This document shows, piece after piece, positions 27,268-36,513 of a stretch of DNA of 64,000 bases. The notes beneath the pieces were generated by a model. It had not been told where the DNA came from and made no database searches. It saw only the letters and a program-made list of their open reading frames with translations. This stretch comes from Desulfuromusa sp. (lineage in GTDB: Bacteria; Desulfobacterota; Desulfuromonadia; Desulfuromonadales; Geopsychrobacteraceae). The stretch is from positions 1 to 64,000 of the forward strand of contig JADGDX010000001.1 in assembly GCA_016744675.1 (NCBI GenBank), given 5' to 3'. Made by a program: the position numbers and the translations under genes. The stretch's first letter is position 1; every line of letters begins with the position of its first letter.

Positions 27268-28334
27268 TGGAAAATACACTCAAGTCGACACGTGATCATT
27301 TGAACTCTGCTTCTCAAGATGTAGAGGATCATCCGGTTGCAGGATTGATTGAATGGTTGCGAGGGCGCGGTAAAATCGTGGTTGTCTGCCATGATAACCC
27401 TGATCCAGATTCTATTGCTGCTGCTGTCGCATTACGTCATCTGATTCTGATGAAAACCGGTCAGGATGCCGTTCTGTCATATGGTGGCGTTATCGGGCGC
27501 AGTGAAAATCGTAAAATGGTTGAATTGCTTGAAATCTCATTGGTTCCCATTAGTGACCTTGATTTAAGCCAATTTGCTGTTGTCTGTGTTGTTGATACCC
27601 AACCCGATGCAGGGAATAATTCGTTGCCACCCGGTCAGGCAGTTCATGTTGTTATCGATCATCACCCACCGAAAAAAAAGCTTGATGATGTTTTCTGGGT
27701 TGATATCCGTGAGAGCTATGGTGCATCAGCAACCATTCTTTATGAGTACCTTAACAGTCAGGACGTATCAATCAATACCAAGTTGGCGACCAGTCTTTTT
27801 TATGCGCTTAAATCTGAAACACAAGATTTAGGGCGAGAATGGTCAAAGGCAGACCGCGAAGCCTATTTGAAGTTGTTGCCCCTTTCAAATAATCAAATTC
27901 TTTACGATATTATCCACCCTCAAGTCACGGGTGATTATTTTTCAACTTTCCATACGGCTATTCAAAATGCCCAAATTTATGGAGAAATGTTGGTCTTTAA
28001 TTTGCGCCAGGTCAATAATCCTGATCTTGTTGCAGAATTGGCCGATTTTCTCTTGCGTCAGGAGGGTATAGAGTATGTCTTGGGAATGGGCTGGTTCGAA
28101 GGAACCCAAATTCTTTCAATGCGTTCAATTAATACTGAAGTCAAACTGGGCCTAGTTATTCAGGAAATGGTTGAGGGGATTGGTACTGCTGGAGGCCATG
28201 GCATGATTGCTGGTGGTCAAGTCCGTGATATATCGACTGATGAACGGGAACAATGTGAACTTGAGCAGCTTTTGACCGAACGCATGTTTAAGTCCCTTGG
28301 GATTAAAAAAGTGACGGCGAGAACTCTCATATAG
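27267..28334 (+). CDS. DHH/DHHA1 phosphoesterase (NrnA-like)
   Basis: 355-residue DHH family protein: VVCHDNPDPDSIAAA (motif I with the metal-binding Asp residues), VVDTQPDAG, VIDHHPP (the DHH motif, about residues 130-136), and the DHHA1 glycine motif GTAGGHGMIAGGQV. Such proteins hydrolyse nanoRNA, pAp or cyclic-dinucleotide products; which applies here cannot be told from sequence. About 40 residues extend the N-terminus relative to short NrnA proteins. Translationally coupled to the LOG-like gene (TAATG). Confidence 0.88.
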   Translation: MENTLKSTRDHLNSASQDVEDHPVAGLIEWLRGRGKIVVVCHDNPDPDSIAAAVALRHLILMKTGQDAVLSYGGVIGRSENRKMVELLEISLVPISDLDLSQFAVVCVVDTQPDAGNNSLPPGQAVHVVIDHHPPKKKLDDVFWVDIRESYGASATILYEYLNSQDVSINTKLATSLFYALKSETQDLGREWSKADREAYLKLLPLSNNQILYDIIHPQVTGDYFSTFHTAIQNAQIYGEMLVFNLRQVNNPDLVAELADFLLRQEGIEYVLGMGWFEGTQILSMRSINTEVKLGLVIQEMVEGIGTAGGHGMIAGGQVRDISTDEREQCELEQLLTERMFKSLGIKKVTARTLI

Positions 28335-28358
28335 TCCTTTTGTGAATGTTTCAGTTGA

Positions 28359-28388
28359 TTGACATAAAGCTTGAGGGCGGGCTATAAA
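28359..28388 (+). promoter_or_regulatory. Sigma-70-type promoter for the amidase-rph-rdgB operon
   Basis: TTGACA at 28359-28364 and TATAAA at 28383-28388 with an 18-bp spacer, 26 bp before the amidase start codon. Confidence 0.6.
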
Positions 28389-28414
28389 CGAGCCTGTCTT
28401 TCTGGGGAGTTTTA

Positions 28415-29512
28415 ATGCGTTTATTTATTCTTTTGTTCTGCTTATTCCTGCCATTTAACTCTGCGACTGCTGCTGTTGACATTGCTCTGCGTGGCAAAGA
28501 TCCGGTGCGCATAGAGGATGTCTATCAACAGAGGGGAATTCCTTATGTTGCAATAGAAGATGTCTTGGATGTCGTTGGCCTGACTGGGCACTGGAACTCC
28601 ATTTCTCATACTTTTAGAATCCGTACAAAGCGTGGATGGGCTGAGATTTCACCCGCGAGCAGTTTTTTGAAAGTTTCTGATGAGTATTACCCTCTCGAAG
28701 AAAAACCCCGCTTTATCGATGGTCGTCTTCGTGTGACCGACAATTTTATCCTTAATCAGCTTGCTCAGTTAAGCGGTCAGTCAATCTATTTTCGTAATCT
28801 TGACCCGGGGACAGATAACCTTCCGGAAAAAGAACAGACGACAGGGTTGGAAAAACTTTTCGCTTTTTTGTTGAATAAAAAAGCCAGCCCGGGTGGACCG
28901 ATACTTCGTGCGGTCGCTATTGATCCAGGGCATGGTGGTTTGGATACGGGAGTCATTGCCCCGAGTGGGTACAAAGAGAAAGAGCTTAATCTTGAAGTTG
29001 CTCAGAAATTGGCGAAACAGTTGAAAATGAAACTGGGTACTCCAATTTACTTAAGTCGTGATGGAGATTATGAGCTGACGATGGAGCAGCGTCTACAATC
29101 TGCTAATAAAGATGATGTCGATATCTGGCTGCTACTGCATGCGCAAGCTTCTTTCTCTCCCGAGGACAGCGGCGTTACCTTATTTGTCAGACCTGAAGAG
29201 GTTGTTCCCAATATTATTGTAGAAGAGGTGGCGGATGAGGTTTTAAGCGATAGCTTGCTGCTTGCCAACGAACTTGTTCTCGCAATGCGAGAAAGCGGTA
29301 TCAAGGTGCGTGGTATTTACCCATCTTCACGTTTATCTCTGGGGCGAGGAACGTTGCCAACAGTTGAAATTGAACTTGGTTATTTAAGTCACGCAGAAGA
29401 ACTACTGAATCTTCAAACTCCAGAATATCAAGATCAAATGGTCCAAGCACTTTATTCCGGCATTCGCCGCTATGCAAAACAATCGAAGGAGAAAACAGAT
29501 GGAAACAACTGA
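28415..29512 (+). CDS. Exported N-acetylmuramoyl-L-alanine amidase
   Basis: Zinc amidase that cuts the bond between muramic acid and the stem peptide; acts in the periplasm. A signal peptide (about 1-19, [20 protein letters not shown]) is followed by a copper-amine-oxidase-like or AMIN-like N-terminal region (25-130) and an Amidase_3 domain: [13 protein letters not shown] (first Zn His), [11 protein letters not shown] (Zn Glu), [10 protein letters not shown] (second His) and [15 protein letters not shown] (catalytic Glu). 365 residues. rph overlaps its last 14 bp. The usual SxHxN motif is altered to LLHAQA. Confidence 0.9.
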   Translation: MRLFILLFCLFLPFNSATAAVDIALRGKDPVRIEDVYQQRGIPYVAIEDVLDVVGLTGHWNSISHTFRIRTKRGWAEISPASSFLKVSDEYYPLEEKPRFIDGRLRVTDNFILNQLAQLSGQSIYFRNLDPGTDNLPEKEQTTGLEKLFAFLLNKKASPGGPILRAVAIDPGHGGLDTGVIAPSGYKEKELNLEVAQKLAKQLKMKLGTPIYLSRDGDYELTMEQRLQSANKDDVDIWLLLHAQASFSPEDSGVTLFVRPEEVVPNIIVEEVADEVLSDSLLLANELVLAMRESGIKVRGIYPSSRLSLGRGTLPTVEIELGYLSHAEELLNLQTPEYQDQMVQALYSGIRRYAKQSKEKTDGNN

Positions 29513-30239
29513 ACCTCGGCGCTTTGATGGTCGCCTTGAAGATCAACTCAGGCCTATCAACTTTCAACGTCAATTTACCCGTTATGCCGAAGGATCAGTC
29601 CTTGTCTGTTGTGGCGAAACCAAAGTTTTATGTAACGCCTCTGTTGAGGAGCGTGTTCCTCCGTTTATGCGCGGTAAGGGTCGTGGTTGGGTTACTGCCG
29701 AATATAGCATGTTACCACGCGCCACCCACACTCGCTCGATGCGCGAAGCTGCAAAAGGAAAAATTTCTGGTAGAACACAAGAAATTCAGCGTCTCATTGG
29801 ACGTTCGTTGCGGGCCATTACCGATCTCGATGCGATGGGTGAAATCACCGTTCAGATCGATTGTGATGTCCTTCAGGCTGATGGAGGGACACGCACTGCA
29901 TCAATCACCGGTGCCTATGTTGCTCTTTATGACGCATTGAAATCTTTGGTCAACAGAGGTGTTCTCAAGAATATGCCCCTTAAGGATAGTGTCTCGGCAA
30001 TCAGTGTTGGCATTGTTGGATCAAAGCCACTTCTCGACTTAAATTATGAGGAAGACTCCAACGCTGACGTTGATATGAACTTTGTCATAACGGGTTCTGG
30101 GAAGTTTGTCGAAGTTCAAGGAACTGCAGAAGAAGAGCCATTCTCTCTTGAAGAGCTTGATGCCTTGCGTGACCTTGCTTTATCTGGTTGTTCTCAATTG
30201 ACCGACCTACAACAACAAGCGTTGAGCCTTGAATTATGA
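29499..30239 (+). CDS. rph: Ribonuclease PH
   Basis: Phosphorolytic 3'-5' exoribonuclease that trims tRNA and other RNA 3' ends. 246 residues with the family blocks [31 protein letters not shown] split across 16-46, [53 protein letters not shown] and [24 protein letters not shown] 29499 has AAGGAG upstream; an earlier in-frame start lies inside the amidase gene. rdgB overlaps its stop by four bases. Confidence 0.97.
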   Translation: METTEPRRFDGRLEDQLRPINFQRQFTRYAEGSVLVCCGETKVLCNASVEERVPPFMRGKGRGWVTAEYSMLPRATHTRSMREAAKGKISGRTQEIQRLIGRSLRAITDLDAMGEITVQIDCDVLQADGGTRTASITGAYVALYDALKSLVNRGVLKNMPLKDSVSAISVGIVGSKPLLDLNYEEDSNADVDMNFVITGSGKFVEVQGTAEEEPFSLEELDALRDLALSGCSQLTDLQQQALSLEL

Positions 30240-30832
30240 AATTACTCGTTGCAACGGGGAATAAGGGGAAGCTTAAAGAAATAAATCGCCTTTTGGCTGA
30301 CGAATCAATTGAGGTTGTTGGATTAGATCAACTCACAGCCCCTCCTGAAGTTATTGAAGATGGCGATACCTTTGAGGCCAACGCTTCTAAAAAAGCATTG
30401 GAGATGGCTCGCTTTAGTGGCCTGGTGACTTTAGCTGATGATAGTGGTTTGGTTGTTGCGGCTCTTAACGGCGACCCAGGGGTTAACTCAGCACGATATG
30501 CTGGCGGACACGGCGATGACCCTGCAAACAACTCGAAATTGTTAAGTGAGATGGAACAGATAAATGACGAAAACCGTCAAGCTGCATTCCATTGTGTCAT
30601 CGCTTTAGCGTGGCCTGATGGGCGCTGTGAGAACTTTGATGGACATGTCTCAGGATTGATTATGCGAGGTGAGCGAGGTGAGGGTGGCTTTGGCTACGAT
30701 CCTCTTTTTATGGTTCCCGAATATGGTAAAACCATGGCCGAGCTATCTCTGGAAATTAAAAACCGCATTAGCCATCGCGGGACAGCATTGCGTAAAGTTA
30801 TCCCGCTGTTAAAACAGTTAGCAAAACAATAA
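30236..30832 (+). CDS. rdgB: XTP/dITP pyrophosphatase (RdgB/Ham1)
   Basis: Removes non-canonical purine nucleoside triphosphates (ITP, XTP) from the pool. Seen: [16 protein letters not shown] (about 4-19), the [13 protein letters not shown] region, the catalytic Asp in [26 protein letters not shown] and [21 protein letters not shown]. 198 residues. The ATGA overlap with rph shows coupling. The pair rph-rdgB is conserved in many bacteria. Confidence 0.97.
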   Translation: MKLLVATGNKGKLKEINRLLADESIEVVGLDQLTAPPEVIEDGDTFEANASKKALEMARFSGLVTLADDSGLVVAALNGDPGVNSARYAGGHGDDPANNSKLLSEMEQINDENRQAAFHCVIALAWPDGRCENFDGHVSGLIMRGERGEGGFGYDPLFMVPEYGKTMAELSLEIKNRISHRGTALRKVIPLLKQLAKQ

Positions 30833-30859
30833 AGACAGCTTTCTCGTCAGAATATTAAC

Positions 30860-30899
30860 AAAAAAAGGACCATTTCCGTTTCGGGAAGGTCCTTTTTTT
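30860..30899. terminator. Bidirectional terminator between rdgB and the MocR gene
   Basis: Long stem AAAAAAGGACC ... GGTCCTTTTTTT with an inner TTCC/GGAA pairing, sitting between convergent genes. The A-run and T-run allow termination on both strands. Confidence 0.85.
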
Positions 30900-30952
30900 G
30901 AAATAACAGTCAATTAATACTTTTTTTACTGGCTGTTGTTTCTTTCTTTTTA

Positions 30953-32404
30953 TTAAACGAGTTGAGCCGCAGCCAATTGACCCAGAGTTGCGATAGCTGA
31001 TTCGATATCTTTATCCCACCTTGCTGCGTTTAAGCGTATGAAATTCTGGTATTTCCTTTCAAGTGAAAAGATCGGTCCGGGGGCGATACCGATATTGTGT
31101 TTTCTTGCATCTTTATAGAGCTGCATTGCATCAACCCCAGAAGTCATCTCAACCCACAAGTTGAAACCACCCTGAGGGCGTGACGCACGAGTCCCAGCAG
31201 GAAAGAATCTCCCGATAGCTCCTTGCATCTGTGCCATCTGATGAGCATAGCGCTTGCGGATAGAGCGCAGGTGGTGCTCATAACCACCATTGGCAAGAAA
31301 CTCGGCGATAGCTAACTGTGGTGGACTTGCTGTAGCGACTCCGGTAAGCATTTTACGCCGCTCGATGTCATCCTGATAGCGTCCTGCAACAACCCACCCA
31401 ACACGGTAGCCGGGGGCAAGTGTTTTACTAAATGATGAACAAAGCAGAACATTATCATTGCGGTCGAAAGCTTTAGCTACTTTAGGCCGTTCACCACTGT
31501 AAGCAAGGTCCCCGAAGATATCATCCTCAATTAATGGAACCTGATAATGGCTAAGGATTTCAACGAGGCGCTTTTTGTCAACGGTTGATAGGCTACTCCC
31601 AACCGGATTATTAAAATTAGAAATGACGACGCATGCTTTGACTTTGTCTCCATTATGACTAAGAGCATAATCGAGAGCTTCTAGGCTGATACCACCACGC
31701 GGAGATGTTGGAATCTCAAGGGCTTTAAGGCCGAGATCATCTATTAGTTGAAGGAAATTGAAATAAAAGGGGGTTTCGATGGCGACCGTATCGCCGGGGC
31801 GGCATAAGGTTCGCAACGAAAGATCAACGGCTTCGACACAGCCTGAGGTAATAACAATTTGATCGGGGCTTAAGGTGCAACCAGAAAGAAGCATCCGTCG
31901 TGCAATCTGCTGACGTAAACGCAAATTCCCCGGAGGTAACTGATAGGAAACGGCTTGATTGGGATAGCGCCTTGTTTCGCGCGCCAACATTCGATTCAAT
32001 TTGTCGACTGGTAACAAGGAGCAATCAGGGACAGAAATACCAAGTTTCAGGAGTTGCGGATTGAGATGATCGCGCATAACTCTATGGTAGATTTGGTTCA
32101 AGTTGACGTCAGTAGGATTCAATAGCTCTGGAGGATTGAAAACCGGATCGGATGGGATTTCGAGTAACTGTGGACGGACATAAAACCCAGACTGGGGCCG
32201 GGCTTCTATAATTTGACGGTCTTCGAGTTGTCCGTAAGCCTCTTTGACTGTATTCACACTGACCTGCATCTGATGACTCAGTTTACGTATTGAGGGAACG
32301 CGGTCACCTGGGCGTAAAGTCCCTTGATCGATTAGAAAATTGATGCGCTCTGCAACGGTTTCATAAAGAGGCTTTCTCGATGTCGATAATTGACTATTTA
32401 GCAT
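30953..32404 (-). CDS. MocR-type (GntR-aminotransferase) transcription regulator
   Basis: 483-residue PLP-dependent regulator. Residues 1-75 form a GntR winged helix (PLYETVAERINFLIDQG, GDRVPSIRKLSHQMQVSVNTV, ARPQSGFYV); residues about 115-480 are a fold-type-I aminotransferase domain with ITSGCVEAVDL, ETPFYFNFLQL, SNFNNPVGSS, EDDIFGDLAY and the PLP lysine K327 in SSFSKTLAPGYRVGW. Such proteins sense an amine or PLP and often act on a divergent promoter. I chose ATG 32404, with AGGGAGGT five bases upstream, over GTG 32410. Divergent from a DUF2917 gene. The target ligand is unknown. Confidence 0.93.
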   Translation of the reverse strand: MLNSQLSTSRKPLYETVAERINFLIDQGTLRPGDRVPSIRKLSHQMQVSVNTVKEAYGQLEDRQIIEARPQSGFYVRPQLLEIPSDPVFNPPELLNPTDVNLNQIYHRVMRDHLNPQLLKLGISVPDCSLLPVDKLNRMLARETRRYPNQAVSYQLPPGNLRLRQQIARRMLLSGCTLSPDQIVITSGCVEAVDLSLRTLCRPGDTVAIETPFYFNFLQLIDDLGLKALEIPTSPRGGISLEALDYALSHNGDKVKACVVISNFNNPVGSSLSTVDKKRLVEILSHYQVPLIEDDIFGDLAYSGERPKVAKAFDRNDNVLLCSSFSKTLAPGYRVGWVVAGRYQDDIERRKMLTGVATASPPQLAIAEFLANGGYEHHLRSIRKRYAHQMAQMQGAIGRFFPAGTRASRPQGGFNLWVEMTSGVDAMQLYKDARKHNIGIAPGPIFSLERKYQNFIRLNAARWDKDIESAIATLGQLAAAQLV

Positions 32405-32488
32405 GGTCACCTCCCTTCAATGGTGTTGATGGATTTGTTTTAGCAGCATTTCCACTATGTCAACAGGCACAATTGCTCACATCAGTTA

Positions 32489-32535
32489 TGGGTACAGTTA
32501 TGTGTATGTGGGTTTCGCTTGGGTACAATTATAAT
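32489..32535 (+). promoter_or_regulatory. Direct repeats and -10 box in the MocR/DUF2917 intergenic region
   Basis: TGGGTACAGTTAT at 32489-32501 and TGGGTACAATTAT at 32520-32532 are 12 of 13 identical and 31 bp apart (about three helical turns, same face). TATAAT at 32530-32535 overlaps the second copy and reads toward the DUF2917 gene at 32601. No good -35 is seen, as expected for a regulated promoter. MocR proteins often bind direct repeats in such positions; that the MocR protein binds here is inference. Confidence 0.5.
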
Positions 32536-32600
32536 GATCTGTATCTGGTAGACCAAGAAAAATAAATCCATAATACCTTAACACCAACAAGGGAGGTCAC

Positions 32601-32846
32601 ATGGAGTTGTGGCTTAAGGAAAATGAAATCATTGATTTAAGTGAAAGGTTCGGAGGCTATCGTGTGATTTGTCGCAAGGGACACTGTTGGTTGACGCGCG
32701 AAGGTGATAGCCGAGATGTGATTATGTCCACCGGGAAAGAGGCCAAAATTGATGGTCGATCTGTTATTGTGACAGCGCTCAGTGATGTCACGATGATGCT
32801 AATTTGTGAAAGTACTATTTCAAATGATTGTCGTGAAAAAGTTTAG
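32601..32846 (+). CDS. DUF2917 family small protein
   Basis: 81-residue protein matching the DUF2917 family: start MELWLKENEIIDL, then CRKGHCWLTREGDSRDVIM and a beta-strand pattern resembling a small cupin half-barrel. The family has no known function; it is often found near regulators. AAGGGAGGT precedes the ATG, the same ribosome-binding string as the divergent MocR gene. Its expression is probably controlled by that regulator through the repeats at 32489-32532. Confidence 0.75.
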   Translation: MELWLKENEIIDLSERFGGYRVICRKGHCWLTREGDSRDVIMSTGKEAKIDGRSVIVTALSDVTMMLICESTISNDCREKV

Positions 32847-33008
32847 AATACTGTCTGTAATGTTATTAAAAAAATAATATAGTGTGTTGATCCGACCTAA
32901 GCCGCTTCATGCAATCATGTGTCAAGTGATTAGGAGTTGTTTCTATGTTGTCTTTATGTGTAGAATGGCATCATATTTCACATTAAATTACATATAGGAG
33001 ACGGCTTC

Positions 33009-33875
33009 ATGGTTAAAAAAGTAGGTTTTGTTGGGCTAGGTACTGTGGGTAAACACATGGCGAAAAATCTTCTTAAAGGACGCTATGAATTAACTGTTTA
33101 TGACAATAATCCCGAAACTGTTAATGATTTAATCGAGCTAGGTGCTAATGGTGTTGATACTGCAATTGAAGCCACAAAGGGCAAAGATCTTGTTATTGTA
33201 ATTTTGCCTGAGAAAGAAGAGCTAGATGCTGTTCTTTCAACTGATACTGGTTTTATGGCTGGCCTTGATCCGGGCACAATTCTTGTTGATATGGGGACTC
33301 ATTCCCTGAAGACGACTATCGATCTTGCTGAGCAAGCTGAGAAGCAGCGAATTGTGTTTGTTGAGGCTCCAGTTTGGGGGACAAAGGAACATGCTGCGAA
33401 TGGTTTGTTGACTCTTCTTGTTGGTGGTGATGTAACCGCCATCAGTCGTTGTCGTGAACTATTTTCTTTGATTTCCCTTAACCTGATTCATGTTGGTGAA
33501 ATTGGTTCTGCTACCAGGATGAAGTTTGTGGTTACTCAATATCAAGCTCACTTAATGGAGGGACTCGCTGAATCGTTGGTTTTCGGTGAAAAACTTGGAT
33601 TTAGTGTTGATCGTATCCTTGAGGTTTTTGATTCCGGTGGGTTGGCTTCACCACTTACTCATTCGAAAGGACGTACTATCTCGCGAGGGGATTTCTCTAG
33701 GAATTTAGCTCTTAAGTATGTTCATGAAGGACTCAAGAGTGTTAAGGAAGCGGCAACCATGTCTGGATTGGAATTACCAGCCAATGACGCTGTTCTCAAG
33801 GTTTATGAGCAGGCTGTTAATGACGGTCGTGGCGAAGAAGATTTTTCTGCAGTTATTAAGGTTATTCGCAGTTAG
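33009..33875 (+). CDS. Beta-hydroxyacid dehydrogenase-like NAD-binding protein
   Basis: 288-residue member of the 3-hydroxyisobutyrate/glyoxylate reductase family. Rossmann motif VGFVGLGTVGKHMAKNL at 5-21 with Asp in VYDNNPE, which favours NAD over NADP. The catalytic Lys is in SATRMKFVV, but the Asn four residues later, conserved in the family, is Thr. The substrate loop reads EAPVWGTKEHA instead of the usual APVSGG or APVSGS. So the substrate may differ from known members. AGGAG precedes the ATG; the gene is flanked by its own promoter-like region and a terminator. Confidence 0.85.
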   Translation: MVKKVGFVGLGTVGKHMAKNLLKGRYELTVYDNNPETVNDLIELGANGVDTAIEATKGKDLVIVILPEKEELDAVLSTDTGFMAGLDPGTILVDMGTHSLKTTIDLAEQAEKQRIVFVEAPVWGTKEHAANGLLTLLVGGDVTAISRCRELFSLISLNLIHVGEIGSATRMKFVVTQYQAHLMEGLAESLVFGEKLGFSVDRILEVFDSGGLASPLTHSKGRTISRGDFSRNLALKYVHEGLKSVKEAATMSGLELPANDAVLKVYEQAVNDGRGEEDFSAVIKVIRS

Positions 33876-33900
33876 TTTTAGAGTGATAATTGAAAATAAT

Positions 33901-33935
33901 AAAGGGAGGTCCTCTGCTTAATGGGACTTCTTTTT
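33901..33935 (+). terminator. Terminator after the dehydrogenase gene
   Basis: A 12-bp stem with three G-U pairs (33901-33912 with 33924-33935); the T-run forms part of the distal arm. Reads as a rho-independent terminator of the gene ending at 33875. Confidence 0.7.
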
Positions 33936-33977
33936 ACGTGGTGATTCTCTCTTCAGTAGTTTGTGCAGGTTAATATC

Positions 33978-34006
33978 TTGACTCTCTGTGGTGCCAATGT
34001 TAAAAA
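33978..34006 (+). promoter_or_regulatory. Possible promoter for ndk
   Basis: TTGACT at 33978-33983 and TAAAAA at 34001-34006 with a 17-bp spacer, in the gap between the preceding terminator and ndk. The -10 is a poor match. Confidence 0.4.
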
Positions 34007-34049
34007 CGCCTCGATTTTATAAGTCATAAACATATAAGGAGAAAATATC

Positions 34050-34463
34050 ATGGAAAGAACATTTGCAATCATTAAGCCTGATGCTTTTGCTGCGGGTTCA
34101 GCTGGTCAAATTTTGGCTCGTATTTATGCAGAAGGTTTTAAAGTTGTTGGCCTCAAAAAGCTTTATTTGAGCAAGGTTGAAGCTGAGGGTTTTTATGCAG
34201 TTCATAGTGAACGTCCATTTTTTGGTGAACTGACTGATTTTATGAGCAGCGGTCCATGTGTTGTTATGGCTCTTGAAGCTGACAATGCAATTTCTAAATG
34301 GCGTGACCTGATGGGTGCAACGAATCCTGCTGAAGCTGCTGATGGCACTTTGCGTAAAGAATTTGGTAGCAACATTGGCGAAAACGCCACACATGGTTCT
34401 GATGCTCCTGAAACAGCGGCTTTTGAACTGGGTTACTTCTTTAACGGACTCGAATTACTTTAA
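34050..34463 (+). CDS. ndk: Nucleoside diphosphate kinase
   Basis: Transfers the gamma-phosphate between nucleoside triphosphates and diphosphates by a ping-pong mechanism. 137 residues: [12 protein letters not shown] at the N-terminus, [14 protein letters not shown], and the phospho-histidine H115 in [18 protein letters not shown] precedes the ATG. A strong terminator separates it from rlmN, so it is probably a single-gene transcript. Confidence 0.98.
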   Translation: MERTFAIIKPDAFAAGSAGQILARIYAEGFKVVGLKKLYLSKVEAEGFYAVHSERPFFGELTDFMSSGPCVVMALEADNAISKWRDLMGATNPAEAADGTLRKEFGSNIGENATHGSDAPETAAFELGYFFNGLELL

Positions 34464-34493
34464 TCCATTTCCGTTAAAGAGCTTGTTTCCAAG

Positions 34494-34526
34494 AAAGCCC
34501 TTCGGTACTATTCCGAAGGGCTTTTT
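34494..34526 (+). terminator. Rho-independent terminator after ndk
   Basis: Perfect 12-bp stem AAAGCCCTTCGG with its complement around a 7-base loop, running into TTTTT (34522-34526). rlmN begins 26 bp downstream, so it needs its own promoter or read-through. Confidence 0.9.
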
Positions 34527-34551
34527 GCGTATTAAAACGATAGGATGTACG

Positions 34552-35592
34552 TTGAATAAAGATAAAATAGATCTTAAAAGTTTGACTCAAGAACAGCTGG
34601 AAGGGTTTCTTTCTGAATTGGGGAAAGAAAAGTATCGGGTCAAACAGATTTTGCGCTGGATTTATCAGCGTCATGTGACCGACTTTGAACAAATGACCGA
34701 TCTGGCAAAGCTGTTTCGTGCTCAGTTGGCCGATCGTGCTTTTGTGTCTTCATGGAAACCCGAAGTTGTTGAAACGAGCAGTGATGGAACACGCAAGTAT
34801 TTGTTTCGCCTTGATGATGGAGAGTCGGTCGAAGCAGTTCGAATCCCAATGGACGAAGACCGTGCAACATTATGTATTTCGACTCAGGTTGGCTGCGCGA
34901 TGGGGTGTCAGTTTTGTATGACGGGGACGTTTGGTCTGACGAGAAATCTACGCCCTGAGGAGATCGTCAATCAGGTTTGTGCTGCGCTTCAGGATGGTCC
35001 CGTTGGGAATATTGTCCTGATGGGTATGGGTGAGCCGCTGCACAATCTTGACAATGTAATCACCGCTTTGAATATCTTTTATGCAGATGACGGCCTTGGT
35101 TATGGAACCCGTCGAGTTACATTATCAACTTGTGGATTAGTTCCTGAAATTGAAGAGTTGGGCGAGAGAGTTAAAGTAAAACTTGCAGTTTCTCTTAACG
35201 CGACGACTGACGAAGTTCGCCAGAAGTTGATGCCGATTAATCAGCGCTATCCTCTTGTTGAATTAATGAATGCCTGTCGTCTCTTTGCTCAAGTGACCCG
35301 CCAACGAGTGACTTTTGAATATATTCTTATTGGCGAAATTAATGACTCTCTTTTGGATGCAAAGCGCTTGGTCAAGTTGCTTCACGGGGTTCGCTGTAAG
35401 GTGAATCTCATTGCGTATAATGAACACGATGGGGCACAATTTCGGGCTCCGTCTGAAGAAGCGATTAAGGCTTTTCAGAGTTACCTTTTGCAGCGTGATA
35501 TTGTCGCAACTCTGCGAGCGAGTAAGGGCCAAGATATTTCTGCTGCATGTGGGCAATTGAAGAGCCAAGTTGAGGGGAAACAAGAAACTTAA
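34552..35592 (+). CDS. rlmN: Dual-specificity RNA methyltransferase RlmN
   Basis: Radical SAM enzyme that methylates C2 of A2503 in 23S rRNA and A37 of some tRNAs. Seen: N-terminal helical domain with KYRVKQILRWIYQR, the methyl-carrier region, cluster cysteines C115, C119, C122 in VGCAMGCQFCMTGTFG, LMGMGEPLHNLDNV, and the second catalytic cysteine in KGQDISAACGQL near the end. The open frame runs back into ndk; the TTG at 34552, with AGGA eight bases upstream and past the ndk terminator, gives 346 residues, the family length. No ATG fits. Confidence 0.95.
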   Translation: MNKDKIDLKSLTQEQLEGFLSELGKEKYRVKQILRWIYQRHVTDFEQMTDLAKLFRAQLADRAFVSSWKPEVVETSSDGTRKYLFRLDDGESVEAVRIPMDEDRATLCISTQVGCAMGCQFCMTGTFGLTRNLRPEEIVNQVCAALQDGPVGNIVLMGMGEPLHNLDNVITALNIFYADDGLGYGTRRVTLSTCGLVPEIEELGERVKVKLAVSLNATTDEVRQKLMPINQRYPLVELMNACRLFAQVTRQRVTFEYILIGEINDSLLDAKRLVKLLHGVRCKVNLIAYNEHDGAQFRAPSEEAIKAFQSYLLQRDIVATLRASKGQDISAACGQLKSQVEGKQET

Positions 35593-35621
35593 GTTTAACG
35601 AAACGATGGAGGAAAGACACA

Positions 35622-36497
35622 ATGACACAACCGGTTATCGGCGTTATAGGCGGAAGCGGGCTTTACGAAATTGAGGGATTAAGTGATGTGCAAGAAGTCA
35701 GTCTTGAGACTCCTTTTGGGGACCCTTCCGACTCTTTTATCACGGGTAATCTCGGCGATGCAAAAATGGTTTTTCTGCCCCGACACGGTCGAGGACATCG
35801 GATCCTTCCATCTGAAGTGAATTATCGGGCAAATATTTATGGGATGAAAACCCTTGGTGTTGAGCAAATTATTTCAGTTTCAGCCGTTGGGAGTATGAGA
35901 GAAGAAATCGTTCCTGGTCATATCGTCGTTCCTGACCAATTTTTTGACCGAACCCAAGGTAAAAGAGCATCAACGTTTTTTGGCCAAGGTATTGTCGGTC
36001 ATGTCCAATTTGCTGATCCTGTCTGTGCTGATCTTTCTACTCTTTTGGTTGATGCAGCTCGCGAAGTTGGAGCAACGGTCCATCAGGGCGGAACATATGT
36101 TTGTATTGAAGGGCCAAATTTCTCTACACGCGCTGAATCGAATATCTATCGAAGCTGGGGAGTCGATATTATCGGCATGACCAATCTTCCTGAGTCACGT
36201 CTGGCACGCGAAGCAGAAATTTGCTATGGAACGGTTGCTTTGGCGACTGATTACGATTGTTGGCATGAAGGGCATGATGATGTCTCAGTTGAGGCTGTCA
36301 TTGCAATTATTAAACAGAACGTGACCACTGCACGGGGGATCATTAAGGCTGCTGCAAAGGAAATTGTCAATCTACGACAACAAAGAACGTGTCCCTGCTG
36401 TGAAGCGCTCAAGTTTGCCATTATGACCGACAAAAGCTTAATTCCTGAGGAAACAAAGCGGGCACTTGAACCAATTATTGGTAAATATTTGAACTAA
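35622..36497 (+). CDS. mtnP: 5'-methylthioadenosine phosphorylase family
   Basis: Phosphorolysis of MTA (or related purine nucleosides) to adenine and methylthioribose 1-phosphate. The 291 residues contain IGVIGGSGLYEIEGL, FLPRHGRGHRILPSEVNYRANIY (phosphate and ribose site), EGPNFSTRAESNIYR and IGMTNLPESRLAREAEICY with ATDYDCWH, which favours MTA over inosine-type substrates. The following PfkB-type kinase (16 bp away) suggests a nucleoside or methylthioribose salvage unit. Family certain, exact substrate likely. Confidence 0.93.
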   Translation: MTQPVIGVIGGSGLYEIEGLSDVQEVSLETPFGDPSDSFITGNLGDAKMVFLPRHGRGHRILPSEVNYRANIYGMKTLGVEQIISVSAVGSMREEIVPGHIVVPDQFFDRTQGKRASTFFGQGIVGHVQFADPVCADLSTLLVDAAREVGATVHQGGTYVCIEGPNFSTRAESNIYRSWGVDIIGMTNLPESRLAREAEICYGTVALATDYDCWHEGHDDVSVEAVIAIIKQNVTTARGIIKAAAKEIVNLRQQRTCPCCEALKFAIMTDKSLIPEETKRALEPIIGKYLN

Positions 36498-36513
36498 ATA
36501 GAGGATTTATAAG

